From: Arsenophonus endosymbiont of Aphis craccivora
GTDB taxonomy: Bacteria; Pseudomonadota; Gammaproteobacteria; Enterobacterales; Enterobacteriaceae
NCBI RefSeq assembly: GCF_013460135.1
Contig: NZ_CP038155.1
Span: 496,001-560,000 of the forward strand
Direction of reading: 5' to 3'
DNA length: 64,000 nt
The notes under the pieces were generated by a model. That model worked only from the letters and a program-made list of their open reading frames with translations, searched no databases and was not told the DNA's origin. Within the stretch, counting starts at the first letter, position 1, and each line of letters begins with the position of its first letter. A program made the position numbers and the translations under genes. Of the stretch, positions 25,297-36,589 are shown piece by piece.

Positions 25297-26904
25297 TTAA
25301 TTAATAGTAGAACAACAGCTTTCATCAATTATATAGTTATAGTAAGTATTTAGGCCAAATTGGAAATCACCAGCAAATTTGGTAAACCCAATGTCAAGAT
25401 TAGTTGCTGATTCAGCCTTAAGATGCTCATTACCAGTTTCAATCGTTCTTGTTGCGGCATTGATCCCATTGGCATAAAGTTCTTCAGCAATATGTAAACG
25501 TTTAGAATGGGATAATGAAGCTGTCAAGGCATACTCAGGTGCTAATGTCCATGTTACACCTGCCGATCCGGAAGTGCCACCATGTTGGCGAGAACTACTA
25601 CCTTTTGTTACATCAATTTTTTGCCACTCATGACGAACTCCTAATGCATAACGCAACGGGCCGGCTTCAAATTCCTCAATTAAAAAAAGTGCCTGATTTC
25701 GCGTTAAAGTAGCAGGAACATAAGCTTCTAAGCCTTCAGCTGAAAAATTGCGCTGAGTAAACTGTCCACCCATTACCCCACGCCAACCCCAAATAGGTGC
25801 ATGGGTTAATTCTAACCGCCCCTCTGTTGCTTGATTATCAAATGTCGTTTCAACTGTTCGACATTCAATCTCATCATGAGTATAATCCGTATGTGCTGCA
25901 CGTAGTCGGATACGTTCAAAACCGCTAAATGGATCCTCATATTCGCCACGAATTTCCCAACGTTGCTGTTTCATATTCACAAAAGGGACACCATGACTAT
26001 GATGATGCTGATTATCGTGTGCATGAGAATGTCCATGATGATGCGTATGATCATCTTTCTCACAATGCCAATTGCCTGAAGAGCTATGTTCATGGCAATG
26101 AGCATGGCTATGTCCCGGTAAACCATATTCATTATGTTGAACAACGTAGACCAAGCCAATATATGCTTTGTCCCCAATCCAACTGGCACCGATATTAAAA
26201 TTATTAGTTCGATTATAGGAACCCTGCAAACGATAAGAATCTAGTTCACCGGCTCGCTTTGGCATACGATAATCTTGAGTATGACGTTTTAATCCTTCCA
26301 ATCGTAACGCAAAATTCTCTTTACCTAATGTTAACCCGACAGCTCCAGTATTTTCATTAGCGACACTATTCGCCCGTAGATTGATTTGCCCTGCATAACC
26401 TTTATCTGGTACTGAAGTCGGGATCCGAGCATCTAGCACATTGATAACACCACCAATTGCACCACCACCATAAAGTAATGTTGCCGGCCCTTTTAAAACT
26501 TCAATTCAATTAGCTAATAGAGGTTCGCTGGTGATCGCATGAGCAGGTCCAGCAATCGAAGCATCGAGTACATCAATACCATCATTCAGTACTTTAACGC
26601 GTGCGCCCGACATGCCATGAATAATCGGTTTTATTGCACCAGCACCAAAATGGCTACCACTAATACCGGGTATTTCCTCTAATGTTTCGGCAAGAGAAGC
26701 TTTACTTTGCTGCGTTAATTCCTCCCCTGACAAAACCTTAGTTGGCGTTGTCATCAATAAAGAAGAACAATTTAATGGATTTGTTTTTACAACAATAACA
26801 TCCTTGTTCATTTTTTCCGTACTTAGTTTTCCATCTGCCATAACATCAGATGAAATAGCCATCCCAATTGCTGTTGCCAAACTGGACAATAAAATTTTCT
26901 TCAT
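25297..26904 (-). pseudogene. ZnuD-like TonB-dependent (zinc) receptor, nonsense and truncated
   Basis: A signal peptide (MKKILLSSLATAIGMAISSD) and plug domain (LAETLEEIPGISGSHFGAG, IHGMSGARVKVLNDGID) are followed by TGA at 26506-26508, in the same frame as IEVLKGPATLLYGGGAIGG. The barrel part includes a loop extremely rich in His (GHSHAHCHEHSSSGNWH, HTHHHGHSHAHDNQHHHSHG), typical of zinc receptors such as ZnuD. The C-terminus stops after NTYYNYI, with about 150 residues and the final barrel strands missing. A Zur-like operator lies upstream. Both lesions should prevent function. Confidence 0.85.
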
Positions 26905-26949
26905 TTTGTTTACATTTCCTATAAACGAGTGCCATTTAATCCCATCATA

Positions 26950-26971
26950 ATGTTATGTTATAACATAGCAT
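26950..26971. promoter_or_regulatory. Candidate Zur operator upstream of the ZnuD-like gene
   Basis: The perfect 14-bp palindrome TATGTTATAACATA (26954-26967) sits in a wider ATGTTAT...ATAACAT context, resembling the enterobacterial Zur box (GTTATA-TATAAC core). It lies 50 bp upstream of the start of the ZnuD-like gene, where a zinc-repressed promoter is expected. Confidence 0.6.
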
Positions 26972-27204
26972 TTGTTTTGGTGAAAAAATACTCCTCTTAT
27001 AACAAATGAAATTATTAATAACTATTTTAGGAAGATTTCAACTAAGCTAATGGTGATATTAATTTGTTATTCAATATTTATAGAATTTTATATAATCAAT
27101 TATTAGACATACCATATATCATATTAAAAGTACTAACATCACTACCAATTCCAAGTTTTAACCACGCCGATTAGTCGCCCACTTTGATCCAGCTCAATCC
27201 AGAA

Positions 27205-27232
27205 GTATGATGAATGATTAAAATCTACATAC
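27205..27232 (+). promoter_or_regulatory. NikR operator
   Basis: GTATGA, 16 nt, then ACATAC: the E. coli NikR operator is GTATGA-N16-TCATAC, so 11 of 12 bases of the half-sites match, with the exact spacing. It lies 35 bp before nikA, as expected for nickel-dependent repression. The regulated operon itself is broken. Confidence 0.85.
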
Positions 27233-27266
27233 CTCCATTAACGATTTACCCACTGAGGAAAAAATT

Positions 27267-28839
27267 TTGTCTATCGTACGCCGCACGTTAATTATCTTGC
27301 TTAGTTGTACTTCGCTATACATCTATGCGGCTTCCAATAAAGAATTAAATATTGCCTGGCCAGTTAATGTAGGACCACTTAATCCACACCTCTACACCCC
27401 AAACCAGATGTTTGCCCAAAGTATGATTTATGAGCCCTTGGTTAAATACCAAGCTAATGGGCAAGTAAAACCTTGGCTTGCAAAAAGTTGGCAGCATTCC
27501 TCAGATGGCAGAGTGTGGATTTTTACCTTACGCGATGACGTCAAGTTTTCTAACGGTGAACCTTTTAACGCGCAGGCAGCCGAAAAAAACTTTCGGGCTA
27601 TTCTCAATAACCGCCACCGTCATGCTTGGCTAGAATTAACTAACCAGATAACCAATGTTAAAGCGTTAAATAACAATGAGTTACAAATTACGCTGAAAAG
27701 CGCTTATTACCCTTTCCTACAGGAGCTATCTTTACCACGCCCTTTTCGTTTTATCGCACCTTCGCAGTTTAAAAAACATGAAACTATGGATGGTATCATA
27801 GCGCCAATTGGTACTGGACCATGGAAGTTACAGACATCAAAACTTAATCAATATGATATTCTGCTACGTAATGATCGATACTGGGGCAAAAAACCGGCGC
27901 TAGAAAAAATAACTATCAAAGTGATCCCCGATCCAACTAGCCGCGCCGTCGCATTTGAAGCTGGCGATATCGAATTACTATATGGTAATGAAGGGCTATT
28001 AACACCCGAAACGTTTGCACGATTTAGCCATAATCCAAAGTACCATACCCAGCTTTCTGCGCCGATTGAAACGGTGATGCTAGCTCTAAACTCCTCTCGA
28101 ACACCAACTAAAGAGTTAGCTGTACGGGAAGCACTTAATCATGCTATTGATAAAAAAAAGCTGATCGCCAATACATTTTATTCTACCCACAAAGTAGCCA
28201 ATACCCTGTTTGCCACATCAGTACCTTATGGCGAATATCAAGCTCACGGCCAGAGAGTATGATCCGCAGAAAGCTAAAGCAATATTGGATAGTGCTGGCT
28301 GGATATTACCGGTAGGTAAAACAATCCGCGAAAAGGAAGGCAAACCGCTAACAATTGAACTTGCTTTTATTGCAACCGACGCCCTCAATAAAACAATGGC
28401 TGAAGTTATTCAGGCTAACTTATGGCAAATTGGGGTAGATACAAGACTAATAGGCGAAGAAGAAAGCAGCTTTTATGCCCGTCAGCGCGATGGCCGTTTT
28501 AGCATGATTTTTAATCGCACCTGGGGTGCACCTTACGATCCATACGCTTTTATGAGCTTGATGCGGGTTCCTTCACATGCTGATTATCAAGCTCAATTAG
28601 GTTTGCCCGACAACAAGATAATTGATAGTGAAATCACCCAGATCCTGACAACAACAGATGAACAACAGCGTAAAATGCTATATGCCGATGTATTGACTCG
28701 ATTACATCATTCAGCTGTTTATCTGCCAATTAGTTATATATCACTGATGTCCATTTCTCGTCCACAATTGGGTTATATTCCGTTTTCACCTATATCGACA
28801 GAAATTGCATTTGAGCAAATCAAGCCAGATAAATCATAA
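27267..28839 (+). pseudogene. nikA: Nickel-binding periplasmic protein NikA, frameshifted
   Basis: Very similar to E. coli NikA over its whole length: NIAWPVNVGPLNPHLYTPNQ at the N-terminus, RPFRFIAPSQFKKHE in the middle, GEEESSFYARQRDGRF and TRLHHSAVYLPISYIS later. The start is TTG 27267 after GAGGAA. One extra G near 28231-28235 (TATGGCGAAT where TATGCGAAT is expected) shifts the frame: the first part ends at 28262 and the second part is open from about 28210 to 28839. It would bind nickel for the NikBCDE importer. Probably a null allele. Confidence 0.9.
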
Positions 28840-29782
28840 TGTTACGTTATATTTTACGGCGTATTTTACTACTAATACCGTTGCTATTAGCAGCTTCAGT
28901 TATTATTTTTGTCCTACTGCGTTATGGCACCGGTGACCCAGCCATGGACTATTTGCGGCTGTCAAATCTGCCGCCTACGCCAGAAATGTTGGCATCAACA
29001 CGAATAATGCTTGGTCTTGATCAACCGCTCACTGTGCAGTATGGAACATGGTTATGGCAAGCTCTGCATCTAGACTTTGGCACTTCATATGCAACGCAAC
29101 GTCCTGTACTAAATGATCTTTTACAATTTATGCCAGCAACACTGCAACTCGCTGGATTAGCATTACTGATTATTTTATTTACCTCGATACCCTTGGGGAT
29201 ATGGGCGGCACGTCATCGTAATCGTTTACCCGATTTTGTCGTACGTATTATCGCATTTTTAGGCGTTTCAATGCCAAATTTCTGGCTAGCCTTTCTATTA
29301 ATCATGTTATTTTCAGTATGGCTAAAATGGCTACCTGCTTTTGGTTATGGTAGCTGGCAACATATTATCTTGCCGGCATTTTCTATTGCTTTTATGTCAC
29401 TAGCCATTAACGCCAGATTGCTACATGCCAGTATGTTAGAAGTTGCAGGACAACGACATGTTAGCTGGGCAAGGTTACGGGGACTAAACAAGCAACAAAC
29501 TGAAAGACGACATATTTTACGTAATGCATCATTACCGATAGTAACCGCACTTGGAATGCACATTGGTGAGCTCATCGGTGTACCCTGATTATTGAAAGCA
29601 TATTTGCCTGGCCCGGTATAGGTCGCTATGCCGTATCGGCAATTTTTAATCGAGATTATCCGGTGATCCAATGTTTCACCTTAATGATGGTTGTAGTTTA
29701 TGTGTTATGCAATCTGCTGGTTGATCTCCTTAACGCCATTCTTGACCCAAGGATCCAACGTCATGAAAGAGAAAATGTATGA
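28839..29782 (+). pseudogene. nikB: Nickel permease NikB, frameshifted
   Basis: Open from ATG 28839 to 29588, with the permease helices and the coupling region [20 protein letters not shown]. After HIGELIG one G is missing (GGTGTACCC for GGTGGTACCC), giving an early stop. The correct continuation [20 protein letters not shown] is present in another frame up to TGA 29782. The stop overlaps the nikC ATG by 4 bp. The last two membrane helices are lost in the frameshifted product, so it is predicted to be non-functional. Confidence 0.9.
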
Positions 29783-30612
29783 ATTTTTATCTTTCAACTC
29801 GTTGGTCTGTCCGCTTAGCGATCATCATTATTGTACTACTGGTTATAACAGCCCTTACCAGCCACTTGTGGCGACCTTACGATCCACAAGCGATCGAGTT
29901 AACACAGCGACTACTACCACCAAATCAGCAACACTGGCTTGGCACCGACCATTTAGGCCGCGATATTTTCTCTCGTTTATTAGCAGCTACGCGTGTTTCG
30001 CTAGGCTCCGTCATACTCTGTCTTATTTTGATACTGTCATTAGGATTAATCATTGGTGGCAGCACTGGGTTATTGGGTGGCAAAATAGATCAAATCCTGA
30101 TGCGTACCACTGAGCTTTTTATGACGTTCCCTACTTCAATTTTATCATTTTTTATGGTCGGCGTTTTAGGAACAGGGATAGCAAACGTAATCATTGCTAT
30201 CGCTTTATCACATTGGGCTTGGTATGCACGTATGGTGCGAAACATTGTTATTTCTCTGTGTCAACGTGAATTTATTCTAATAGCAAGGATATATGGCGCC
30301 AGCAACAGCCGTTGATTCATTGATCACCTAGCCGGTGCAATTATTCCATCGTTATTGGTTTTGGCAAGCTTAGATCTTGGTCATATGATGTTACATGTGG
30401 CAGGCATGTCTTTTCTTGGACTGGGTGTTAGTGCGCCAACGGCTGAATGGGGAGTTATGATCAATGATGCTCGCCAATATATCTGGACTCAACCTCTACA
30501 AATGTTGTGGCCAGGTTTAGCCCTATTTCTAACGGTGATGGCTTTTAATCTACTTGGCGATGCCCTACGCGATCACCTAGATCCTTATCTGCTAGCGGAG
30601 CGTAACGGCTAA
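29779..30612 (+). pseudogene. nikC: Nickel permease NikC with an in-frame TGA
   Basis: Reads [40 protein letters not shown] and on to REFILIARIYGASNSR, then TGA at 30313-30315. The same frame continues FIDHLAGAIIPSLLVLASLD to TAA 30612. E. coli NikC has Val at the TGA position, so this is a real nonsense mutation rather than Trp recoding. The stop falls in the cytoplasmic coupling loop. The end overlaps the nikD start by one base. Confidence 0.9.
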
Positions 30613-31376
30613 TGTCACAGAAAATTAAGCTACAAAATATAACACTAAAAGCACAACGACTGCTGGTTCAAGATGTATCACTCACCATTAATACAGGCAA
30701 AGTGTTAGCATTAGTCGGTAGCAGCGGTTTTGGCAAGTCATTAACATGCGCCGCCATGCTCGGAATATTACCTGCAGGCGTAAATCAGACCGCCGGAAGC
30801 TTACTACTAGATGGAGATATTATCTCCGCTCAACAATTACGTGGTAGCCACATCGCAACTATCATGCAAAATCCACGCAGGGCTTTTAATCCGCTTAATA
30901 CAATGGCTAACCATATTCAAGAAACCTGCCTGGCTCTTGGCAAACCTGTCGATATCGAGAGGATTAACATAACATTACAGTCAGTTGGATTAGAAAATGT
31001 TAGCCATATACTTTCACTTTATCCTTTTGAAATGAGTGGAGGAATGTTACAGCGCCTGATGATAGCAATAGCGATACTCAGTGATGCACCATTTATCATT
31101 GCTGATGAACCAACGACTGATCTTGATACGGTTGCCCAAGCACATATTCTTGATCTACTAGAAAACACTATCCAAACTCGAGCGGTTGGTATGTTATTAG
31201 TCACCCATGATATGGGAGTAGTAGCGCGTTTGGCTGATGACGTCGCTGTCATGCACGATGCTAAAATTGTCGAATATAGCAACGTTAAGACCATCTTTAA
31301 CACACCTAAACACCAAATTACGCATCATTTAGTAGCCGCGCATCTGGCATTATATGATCTGAGGTTCTCTGTATGA
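30612..31376 (+). CDS. nikD: Nickel importer ATPase NikD
   Basis: 254 residues. Walker A GSSGFGKS (usually GSSGSGKS), signature MSGGMLQR, Walker [15 protein letters not shown], and switch His in [13 protein letters not shown] ATPase of the peptide/nickel importer group. Overlaps nikE by 4 bp. The frame is intact, but nikA, nikB and nikC are not, so it likely has no function left. Confidence 0.9.
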   Translation: MSQKIKLQNITLKAQRLLVQDVSLTINTGKVLALVGSSGFGKSLTCAAMLGILPAGVNQTAGSLLLDGDIISAQQLRGSHIATIMQNPRRAFNPLNTMANHIQETCLALGKPVDIERINITLQSVGLENVSHILSLYPFEMSGGMLQRLMIAIAILSDAPFIIADEPTTDLDTVAQAHILDLLENTIQTRAVGMLLVTHDMGVVARLADDVAVMHDAKIVEYSNVKTIFNTPKHQITHHLVAAHLALYDLRFSV

Positions 31377-32092
31377 CATTGCTTGATATTGATAGAGGCA
31401 CTTTTGGCTATCCAGATCAACCCCTGCTTTTAAACCAAATAACGCTAACACTAAAGACTGGAGAAACCGTTGCTTTATTGGGTCGCAGTGGTTGTGGAAA
31501 AAGTACGCTAGCACGTTTATTGGTGGGTCTTATCTCGCCTAGTTGTGGCGAGATCCGCTGGTGCGGAACTTCTCTAACCAAGCTGAAAGGAAAAGCAATT
31601 AGCCAATTTCGTAAAGATATTCAGATCGTATTTCAAGATCCGATAACTGCCGTTAACCCACGTAAAACCATAGACGAAATTATTCTTGAACCCATTCTTC
31701 ACCTTTTATCGCTAACTAAAAAGGAACAGCATGCACGCATAATTAAAGTGCTAAATGCTGTTGAATTGGATAGTTTTCTACTCAATCAACGTCCACCTCA
31801 ACTAAGCGGTGGTCAGTTACAACGTGTATGCCTAGCACGCGCTATGGTTGTGGAGCCTAAATTGCTGATCCTTGATGAGGCAGTTTCTAATCTCGATCTG
31901 ATACTCCAAGCTGACATCATCCAATTACTTAAAAACCTTCAACAACAATTTCACACTGCCTGTTTATTCATTACACATGACTTACGGTTAGTTGAACGTC
32001 TCTGTCAACAGATTATGATAATGGAAAATGGTCAACTTGTTGAAACTTCGATAGTAAAATCACCATTGATCTTACATTCTAAGACCGGTTAG
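31373..32092 (+). CDS. nikE: Nickel importer ATPase NikE
   Basis: 239 residues. Walker [16 protein letters not shown], signature QLSGGQLQR, Walker [13 protein letters not shown], switch His in [10 protein letters not shown]. Second ATPase of the Nik importer. Slightly shorter than the E. coli protein at the C-terminus. It is the last gene of the operon and its frame is open. No nikR gene follows in this window. Confidence 0.9.
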   Translation: MTLLDIDRGTFGYPDQPLLLNQITLTLKTGETVALLGRSGCGKSTLARLLVGLISPSCGEIRWCGTSLTKLKGKAISQFRKDIQIVFQDPITAVNPRKTIDEIILEPILHLLSLTKKEQHARIIKVLNAVELDSFLLNQRPPQLSGGQLQRVCLARAMVVEPKLLILDEAVSNLDLILQADIIQLLKNLQQQFHTACLFITHDLRLVERLCQQIMIMENGQLVETSIVKSPLILHSKTG

Positions 32093-32364
32093 GCACTACA
32101 GAATGCTGTTTTGCCAGCATTTACTGTACGTTATGACAATTGCAGTGCAGAACTATTTTTCTAATTTAATCACATCCTGTCCAGATAAAGTTTGGCAAAT
32201 CAGCGATGATTTGTTGAAGAACATTTTTTTATTTGCCAACTTTTATTATCTATTCCCCTTACTGATAAACAACAAGCTAATTTATTTAATAATAGACTTT
32301 GACAAAAATTAGCATATTTTTAAATAATAATATTTTACATTCAGTTAACCTTTAAGGGGGGAAG

Positions 32365-32816
32365 ATGGCTTATTATAGATGGGTTCTTATCAAATTTATC
32401 ATTGGATTTGTCATTGTTATTACTCATTTAAACCTTTCGGGAAAAACACAACTATCGCAAATGACGCCGATTGATTTTATAGGCAATTTTGTTCTAGGAG
32501 GCATAATTGGTGGGGTCATTTACACAGCTTCTATTCCACTATATCAATATATTATTGTTTTGCTTATCGGTGTTTCATTGGTTTCCTTATTGAATTTTAT
32601 TAGCAAACATATCCACTGTATTCGTTCTGTCACCATTGGTTACCCAATTCCAATTATTAAACACGGCAAATTTTTAATGGAAAATATTCTGCAAAACAAA
32701 AATAAAATAGATATTTTACAAATATCCTCACAGCTGAGATCAAAAGGAATACATTCTTTTCGAGAAGTTGTTTATGCGCAAATTGAACCAGATGGACAGA
32801 TGACCGCTGTTTGTGA
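32365..32816 (+). pseudogene. DUF421 (YetF-like) membrane protein, 3' end cut off by IS copy 3
   Basis: Strong Shine-Dalgarno (AAGGGGGGAAG) before ATG 32365. Three hydrophobic segments (FIIGFVIVITHL, FIGNFVLGGIIGGVIYTA, YIIVLLIGVSLVSLLNF) and the DUF421 segment QISSQLRSKGIHSFREVVYA followed by IEPDG. The last host codons end at 32816; the annotated frame then reads into the IS to a stop at 32844. The DUF421 C-terminal part and its continuation right of the IS are not seen, consistent with a deletion. The function of the family is poorly known. Confidence 0.75.
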
Positions 32817-33871
32817 GGCTTTGTTGAATAAATCGAACTTTTAGGTGATTGGCGGAGCTGATCGCTAAATTCGTTTCAACATCAGGTCCCCATGTCAAAG
32901 CAAAAGTTTAAAATTACCAACTGGCCCGCGTACAACAAGGCACTCAGACAACGCGGTTCCCTGACGGTCTGGCTTGATGAGTCGGCCATCGCTGGATGGA
33001 CTGACAGTTCTTCGCCTGAAGGTCGTGGCCGGCCGCTTTACTACAGCGATATGGCTGTTACCACTGTCCTGATGATGAAGCGTGTGTTTAACCTGTCGCT
33101 ACGGGCATTACAGGGCTTCGTTGATTCGATTTTTAAACTCATGTCTTTGCCGCTGTGCTGTCCGGACTACTCGCTGGTCAGCAGACGAGCAAAGAGCGTC
33201 AACATCAGCATAAAAACGCCAACGCGTGGTGAAATCTCGCATCTGGTCATCGACAGTACCGGTCTGAAGGTCTTTGGCGAAGGTGAATGGAAAGTCAGGC
33301 AGCATGGGGCTGACAGACGAAGAGTGTGGCGCAAGCTTCATCTGGCAGCAGACAGTGTGACTCATGAGATTATCTGTGCCGACTTATCGCTCAGCGGAAC
33401 GACAGATGCGCAGGCACTGCCGGGCCTGATTAACCAAACCCACCGGAAAATCACGGAAGTGTCAGCAGACGGTGCTTATGACGCCTGTTACTACCACGAT
33501 GCGTTGCTAAGAAAGAAAATCAGGCCCCTTATCCCGCCGCGAAGCGGAGCGAAATACTGGCCGGATAAGTACCATGAACGTAACCATGCGGTGGCGAATC
33601 AGCGTCTGAGCAGGAGTAATGATATGTGGAAAAAGAAAGTGGGTTATCACCGGCGTTCAGTGGCAGAAACAGCGATGTTCCGCATAAAAACTTTGCTGGG
33701 TGGCCATCTGAGGCTGCGTGACTATGAGGCTCAGGTAGGTGAAGCAATGGCGATGGTCAAAGCGCTGAACCGTATGACGTTGTTGGGTATGCCACACAGC
33801 GTCAGGATCGGATAACAGCTGTAGCAGAGGGAGCCATCCTGGCGGCTAATTCTGATTTATTCAACAAAGCC
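32817..33871 (+). mobile_element. IS903-group element, copy 3
   Basis: 1055 bp with full ends. The flanks TGTTTGTGA (left) and TATTTTCAA (right) do not match, so there is no target duplication. The DUF421 gene is cut at the left end and not resumed at the right, pointing to a deletion or rearrangement. Confidence 0.92.
32892..33815 (+). CDS. IS903-group transposase, copy 3
   Basis: 307 residues, open; begins MSKQKF instead of MAKQKF and has a few substitutions ([18 protein letters not shown]). DDE residues retained. Confidence 0.93.
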   Translation: MSKQKFKITNWPAYNKALRQRGSLTVWLDESAIAGWTDSSSPEGRGRPLYYSDMAVTTVLMMKRVFNLSLRALQGFVDSIFKLMSLPLCCPDYSLVSRRAKSVNISIKTPTRGEISHLVIDSTGLKVFGEGEWKVRQHGADRRRVWRKLHLAADSVTHEIICADLSLSGTTDAQALPGLINQTHRKITEVSADGAYDACYYHDALLRKKIRPLIPPRSGAKYWPDKYHERNHAVANQRLSRSNDMWKKKVGYHRRSVAETAMFRIKTLLGGHLRLRDYEAQVGEAMAMVKALNRMTLLGMPHSVRIG

Positions 33872-34257
33872 TATTTTCAATATAAAAATCGGTATATTCA
33901 ATTCTCTGTTAAGTAAATAAGAAAAATTCTTATTTTCTTTTTAATATATTTATATTATTGATTTTAATAAAACAGCCGGTCTTATATAACTAAAACAGTT
34001 ATTGCTATTATTTTTAGCGATAAAATCCTAATCTGAGAATCATAAATAATAATCTATATAGTTGGCAATTTTGTAATAAAAAATATATAAGTTATTACAA
34101 ATAATGATATTTATTCATTTAAACAAGTAAAGTTATAGTGATATGAGTTTATTTATCATTCAGCCCAGTAGGGGGAATTTACCTAGTCGATAAAATTAAA
34201 TTGGCGATTAAAAATCGCCATTCCCAGTGATTTTAGTGCATTAACAAGCCAATCACA
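33872..34257. other. Non-coding AT-rich stretch
   Basis: About 390 bp between IS copy 3 and rdgC with no gene or RNA that I can support. Confidence 0.6.
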
Positions 34258-35166
34258 TTAAGTATTCATTTCTGCACCTAAAGCATCAATTAGGCATTTT
34301 ATCAACGCACTTATTTCGTTTGTCATCAAGATATAATCAGCATCAAAACGTTGGGCAAAATCTGTTTTATCAATATCATCATTTTGTTCTTTTATTAGAT
34401 CACTAAATTTTAGTCTTTTAACAGTTCCATCGTCCGAAAGAATGAATTGAATACGCTCTTCCCACTCTAATGCTAATTTTGTTACCCGTTTTTTAGCTTC
34501 AATATGGGCAATAATTTCATCGCTGCATAAATCTTGTTTTTTACAACGGATCACGCCCTCTTCTTCAACAGGTGCTTTTAATTCAGCTTCATCCAATAAA
34601 CTAAAACCATTGGCTGGTTGGCCCGAGCTTAGCCACTTAGTTAATGTCAGTTCGATCGGATTTTGATAACTTAAAGGAACAACTGGCAGCGAACCTAATG
34701 TTTTACGTAAAAAAGCCAGGTTATCTTCAGCACGCTTAGTACTGGCTGCATCTACGATAATCAGGTTATTGATTATATCTAACCAGATATAAGTATGACT
34801 GATTTTACTAAAAGCTCTGGGCAAAAGCGCATGAATTACTTCGTCTTTCAATGGATCTTTTTCGCTTTTTTTCAGTTTTCGCGCCTGAGCTGTTTCTAGT
34901 TTTTTAATTTTTGCTTGTAACTCTTGTGTGATAACTTGTGCTGGCAGCAGTTTTTCTTCTTTCTGTGCACAAAGTAGAATTTGATTATTAACCGAGTGTA
35001 TTAGCGCTTCACTGTGAGGTCCCATCGGTGATGTCCAACCTATTTTCATCATATCTTGGCTTCCGCATGGGCTATAAGCCAGTGTGGCAAGTTGTTTTTC
35101 AAGCTTATCGACGGATAATGTAAATTCCCGATTTAAGCGGTAGATCATTAAATTTTTAAACCACAT
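34258..35166 (-). CDS. rdgC: Recombination-associated protein RdgC
   Basis: 302 residues, the usual length for RdgC. Starts [20 protein letters not shown] and contains [20 protein letters not shown] and EADLDEE-like acidic stretches typical of the family. RdgC forms a ring around double-stranded DNA and modulates RecA. Frame open. It stands alone between IS copies 3 and 4. Confidence 0.93.
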   Translation of the reverse strand: MWFKNLMIYRLNREFTLSVDKLEKQLATLAYSPCGSQDMMKIGWTSPMGPHSEALIHSVNNQILLCAQKEEKLLPAQVITQELQAKIKKLETAQARKLKKSEKDPLKDEVIHALLPRAFSKISHTYIWLDIINNLIIVDAASTKRAEDNLAFLRKTLGSLPVVPLSYQNPIELTLTKWLSSGQPANGFSLLDEAELKAPVEEEGVIRCKKQDLCSDEIIAHIEAKKRVTKLALEWEERIQFILSDDGTVKRLKFSDLIKEQNDDIDKTDFAQRFDADYILMTNEISALIKCLIDALGAEMNT

Positions 35167-35407
35167 CTCAAGGCTTCCTCGTTATTCCATTTCAAAAAAT
35201 AGTGGATATAATAACGGATCATACACTTCTACCCTAGTTTTCAATTGCAATTTTTATTGCTTAAGTCAATTTTAATGGGTTTTAACCATCTGGATATGTC
35301 ACTTTTATCTTAAATAATAATGTATTTATAGTGATAAATTGATTTTAAAATTAAACTTTTGCAATATAAGGTAATATTTTGTTATCCATTATGATTAAAA
35401 TAAACTT

Positions 35408-36462
35408 GGCTTTGTTGAATAAATCAGAATTAGCCGCCAGGATGGCTCCCTCTGCTACAGCCATTATCCGATCCTGACGCTGTGTGGCATACCCAACAAC
35501 GTCATACGGTTCAGCGCTTTGACCATCGCCATTGCTTCACCTACCTGAGCCTCATAGTCACGCAGCCTCAGATGGCCACCCAGCAAAGTTTTTATGCGGA
35601 ACATCGCTGTTTCTGCCACTGAACGCCGGTGATAACCCACTTTCTTTTTCCACATATCATTACTCCTGCTCAGACGCTGATTCGCCACCGCATGGTTACG
35701 TTCATGGTACTTATCCGGCCAGTATTTCGCTCCGCTTCGCGGCGGGATAAGGGGCCTGATTTTCTTTCTTAGCAACGCGTCGTGGCAGTAACAGGCGTCA
35801 TAAGCACCGTCTGCTAACACTTCCCTGATTTTCCGGTGGGTTTGGTTAATCAGGCCCGGCAGTGCCTGCGCATCTGTCGTTCCGCTGAGCGATAAGTCGG
35901 CACAGATAATCTCATGAGTCACACTGTCTGCTGCCAGATGAAGCTTGCGCCACACTCTTCGTCTGTCAGCCCCATGCTGCCTGACTTTCCATTCACCTTC
36001 GCCAAAGACCTTCAGACCGGTACTGTCGATGACCAGATGCGAGATTTCACCACGCGTTGGCGTTTTTATGCTGATGTTGACGCTCTTTGCTCGTCTGCTG
36101 ACCAGCGAGTAGTCCGGACAGCACAGCGGCAAAGACATGAGTTTAAAAATCGAATCAACGAAGCCCTGTAATGCCCGGAGCGACAGGTTAAACACACGCT
36201 TCATCATCAGGACAGTGGTAACAGCCATATCGCTGTAGTAAAGCGGCCGGCCACGACCTTCAGGCGAAGAACTGTCAGTCCATCCAGCGATGGCCGACTC
36301 ATCAAGCCAGACCGTCAGGGAACCGCGTTGTCTGAGTGCCTTGTTGTACGCGGGCCAGTTGGTAATTTTAAACTTTTGCTTTGCCATGGGGACCTGATGT
36401 TGAAACGAATTTAGCGATCAGCTCCGCCAATCACCTAAAAGTTCGATTTATTCAACAAAGCC
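35408..36462 (-). mobile_element. IS903-group element, copy 4
   Basis: 1055 bp, complete ends, perfect 9-bp target duplication AATAAACTT on both sides. Simple insertion into non-coding DNA upstream of rdgC. Confidence 0.95.
35464..36387 (-). CDS. IS903-group transposase, copy 4
   Basis: 307 residues, open. Differs from copy 1 at [10 protein letters not shown] (Ser to Leu next to the second catalytic Asp). Presumably functional. Confidence 0.93.
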   Translation of the reverse strand: MAKQKFKITNWPAYNKALRQRGSLTVWLDESAIAGWTDSSSPEGRGRPLYYSDMAVTTVLMMKRVFNLSLRALQGFVDSIFKLMSLPLCCPDYSLVSRRAKSVNISIKTPTRGEISHLVIDSTGLKVFGEGEWKVRQHGADRRRVWRKLHLAADSVTHEIICADLSLSGTTDAQALPGLINQTHRKIREVLADGAYDACYCHDALLRKKIRPLIPPRSGAKYWPDKYHERNHAVANQRLSRSNDMWKKKVGYHRRSVAETAMFRIKTLLGGHLRLRDYEAQVGEAMAMVKALNRMTLLGMPHSVRIG

Positions 36463-36589
36463 AATAAACTTCTAACAATAAAAGGATAATTTTAATAATA
36501 AGAAAAAGAATAAAAACAATTTCTTGTTTTAATGATTAAATTTAATAAATATATTGATTAATTATAATATAAGCTTTTATGCCAACAAA

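Noticed and set aside
32103-32312. 69-codon frame downstream of nikE
   Set aside because: No ribosome-binding site and an AT-rich, low-complexity composition; not similar to anything known to me.
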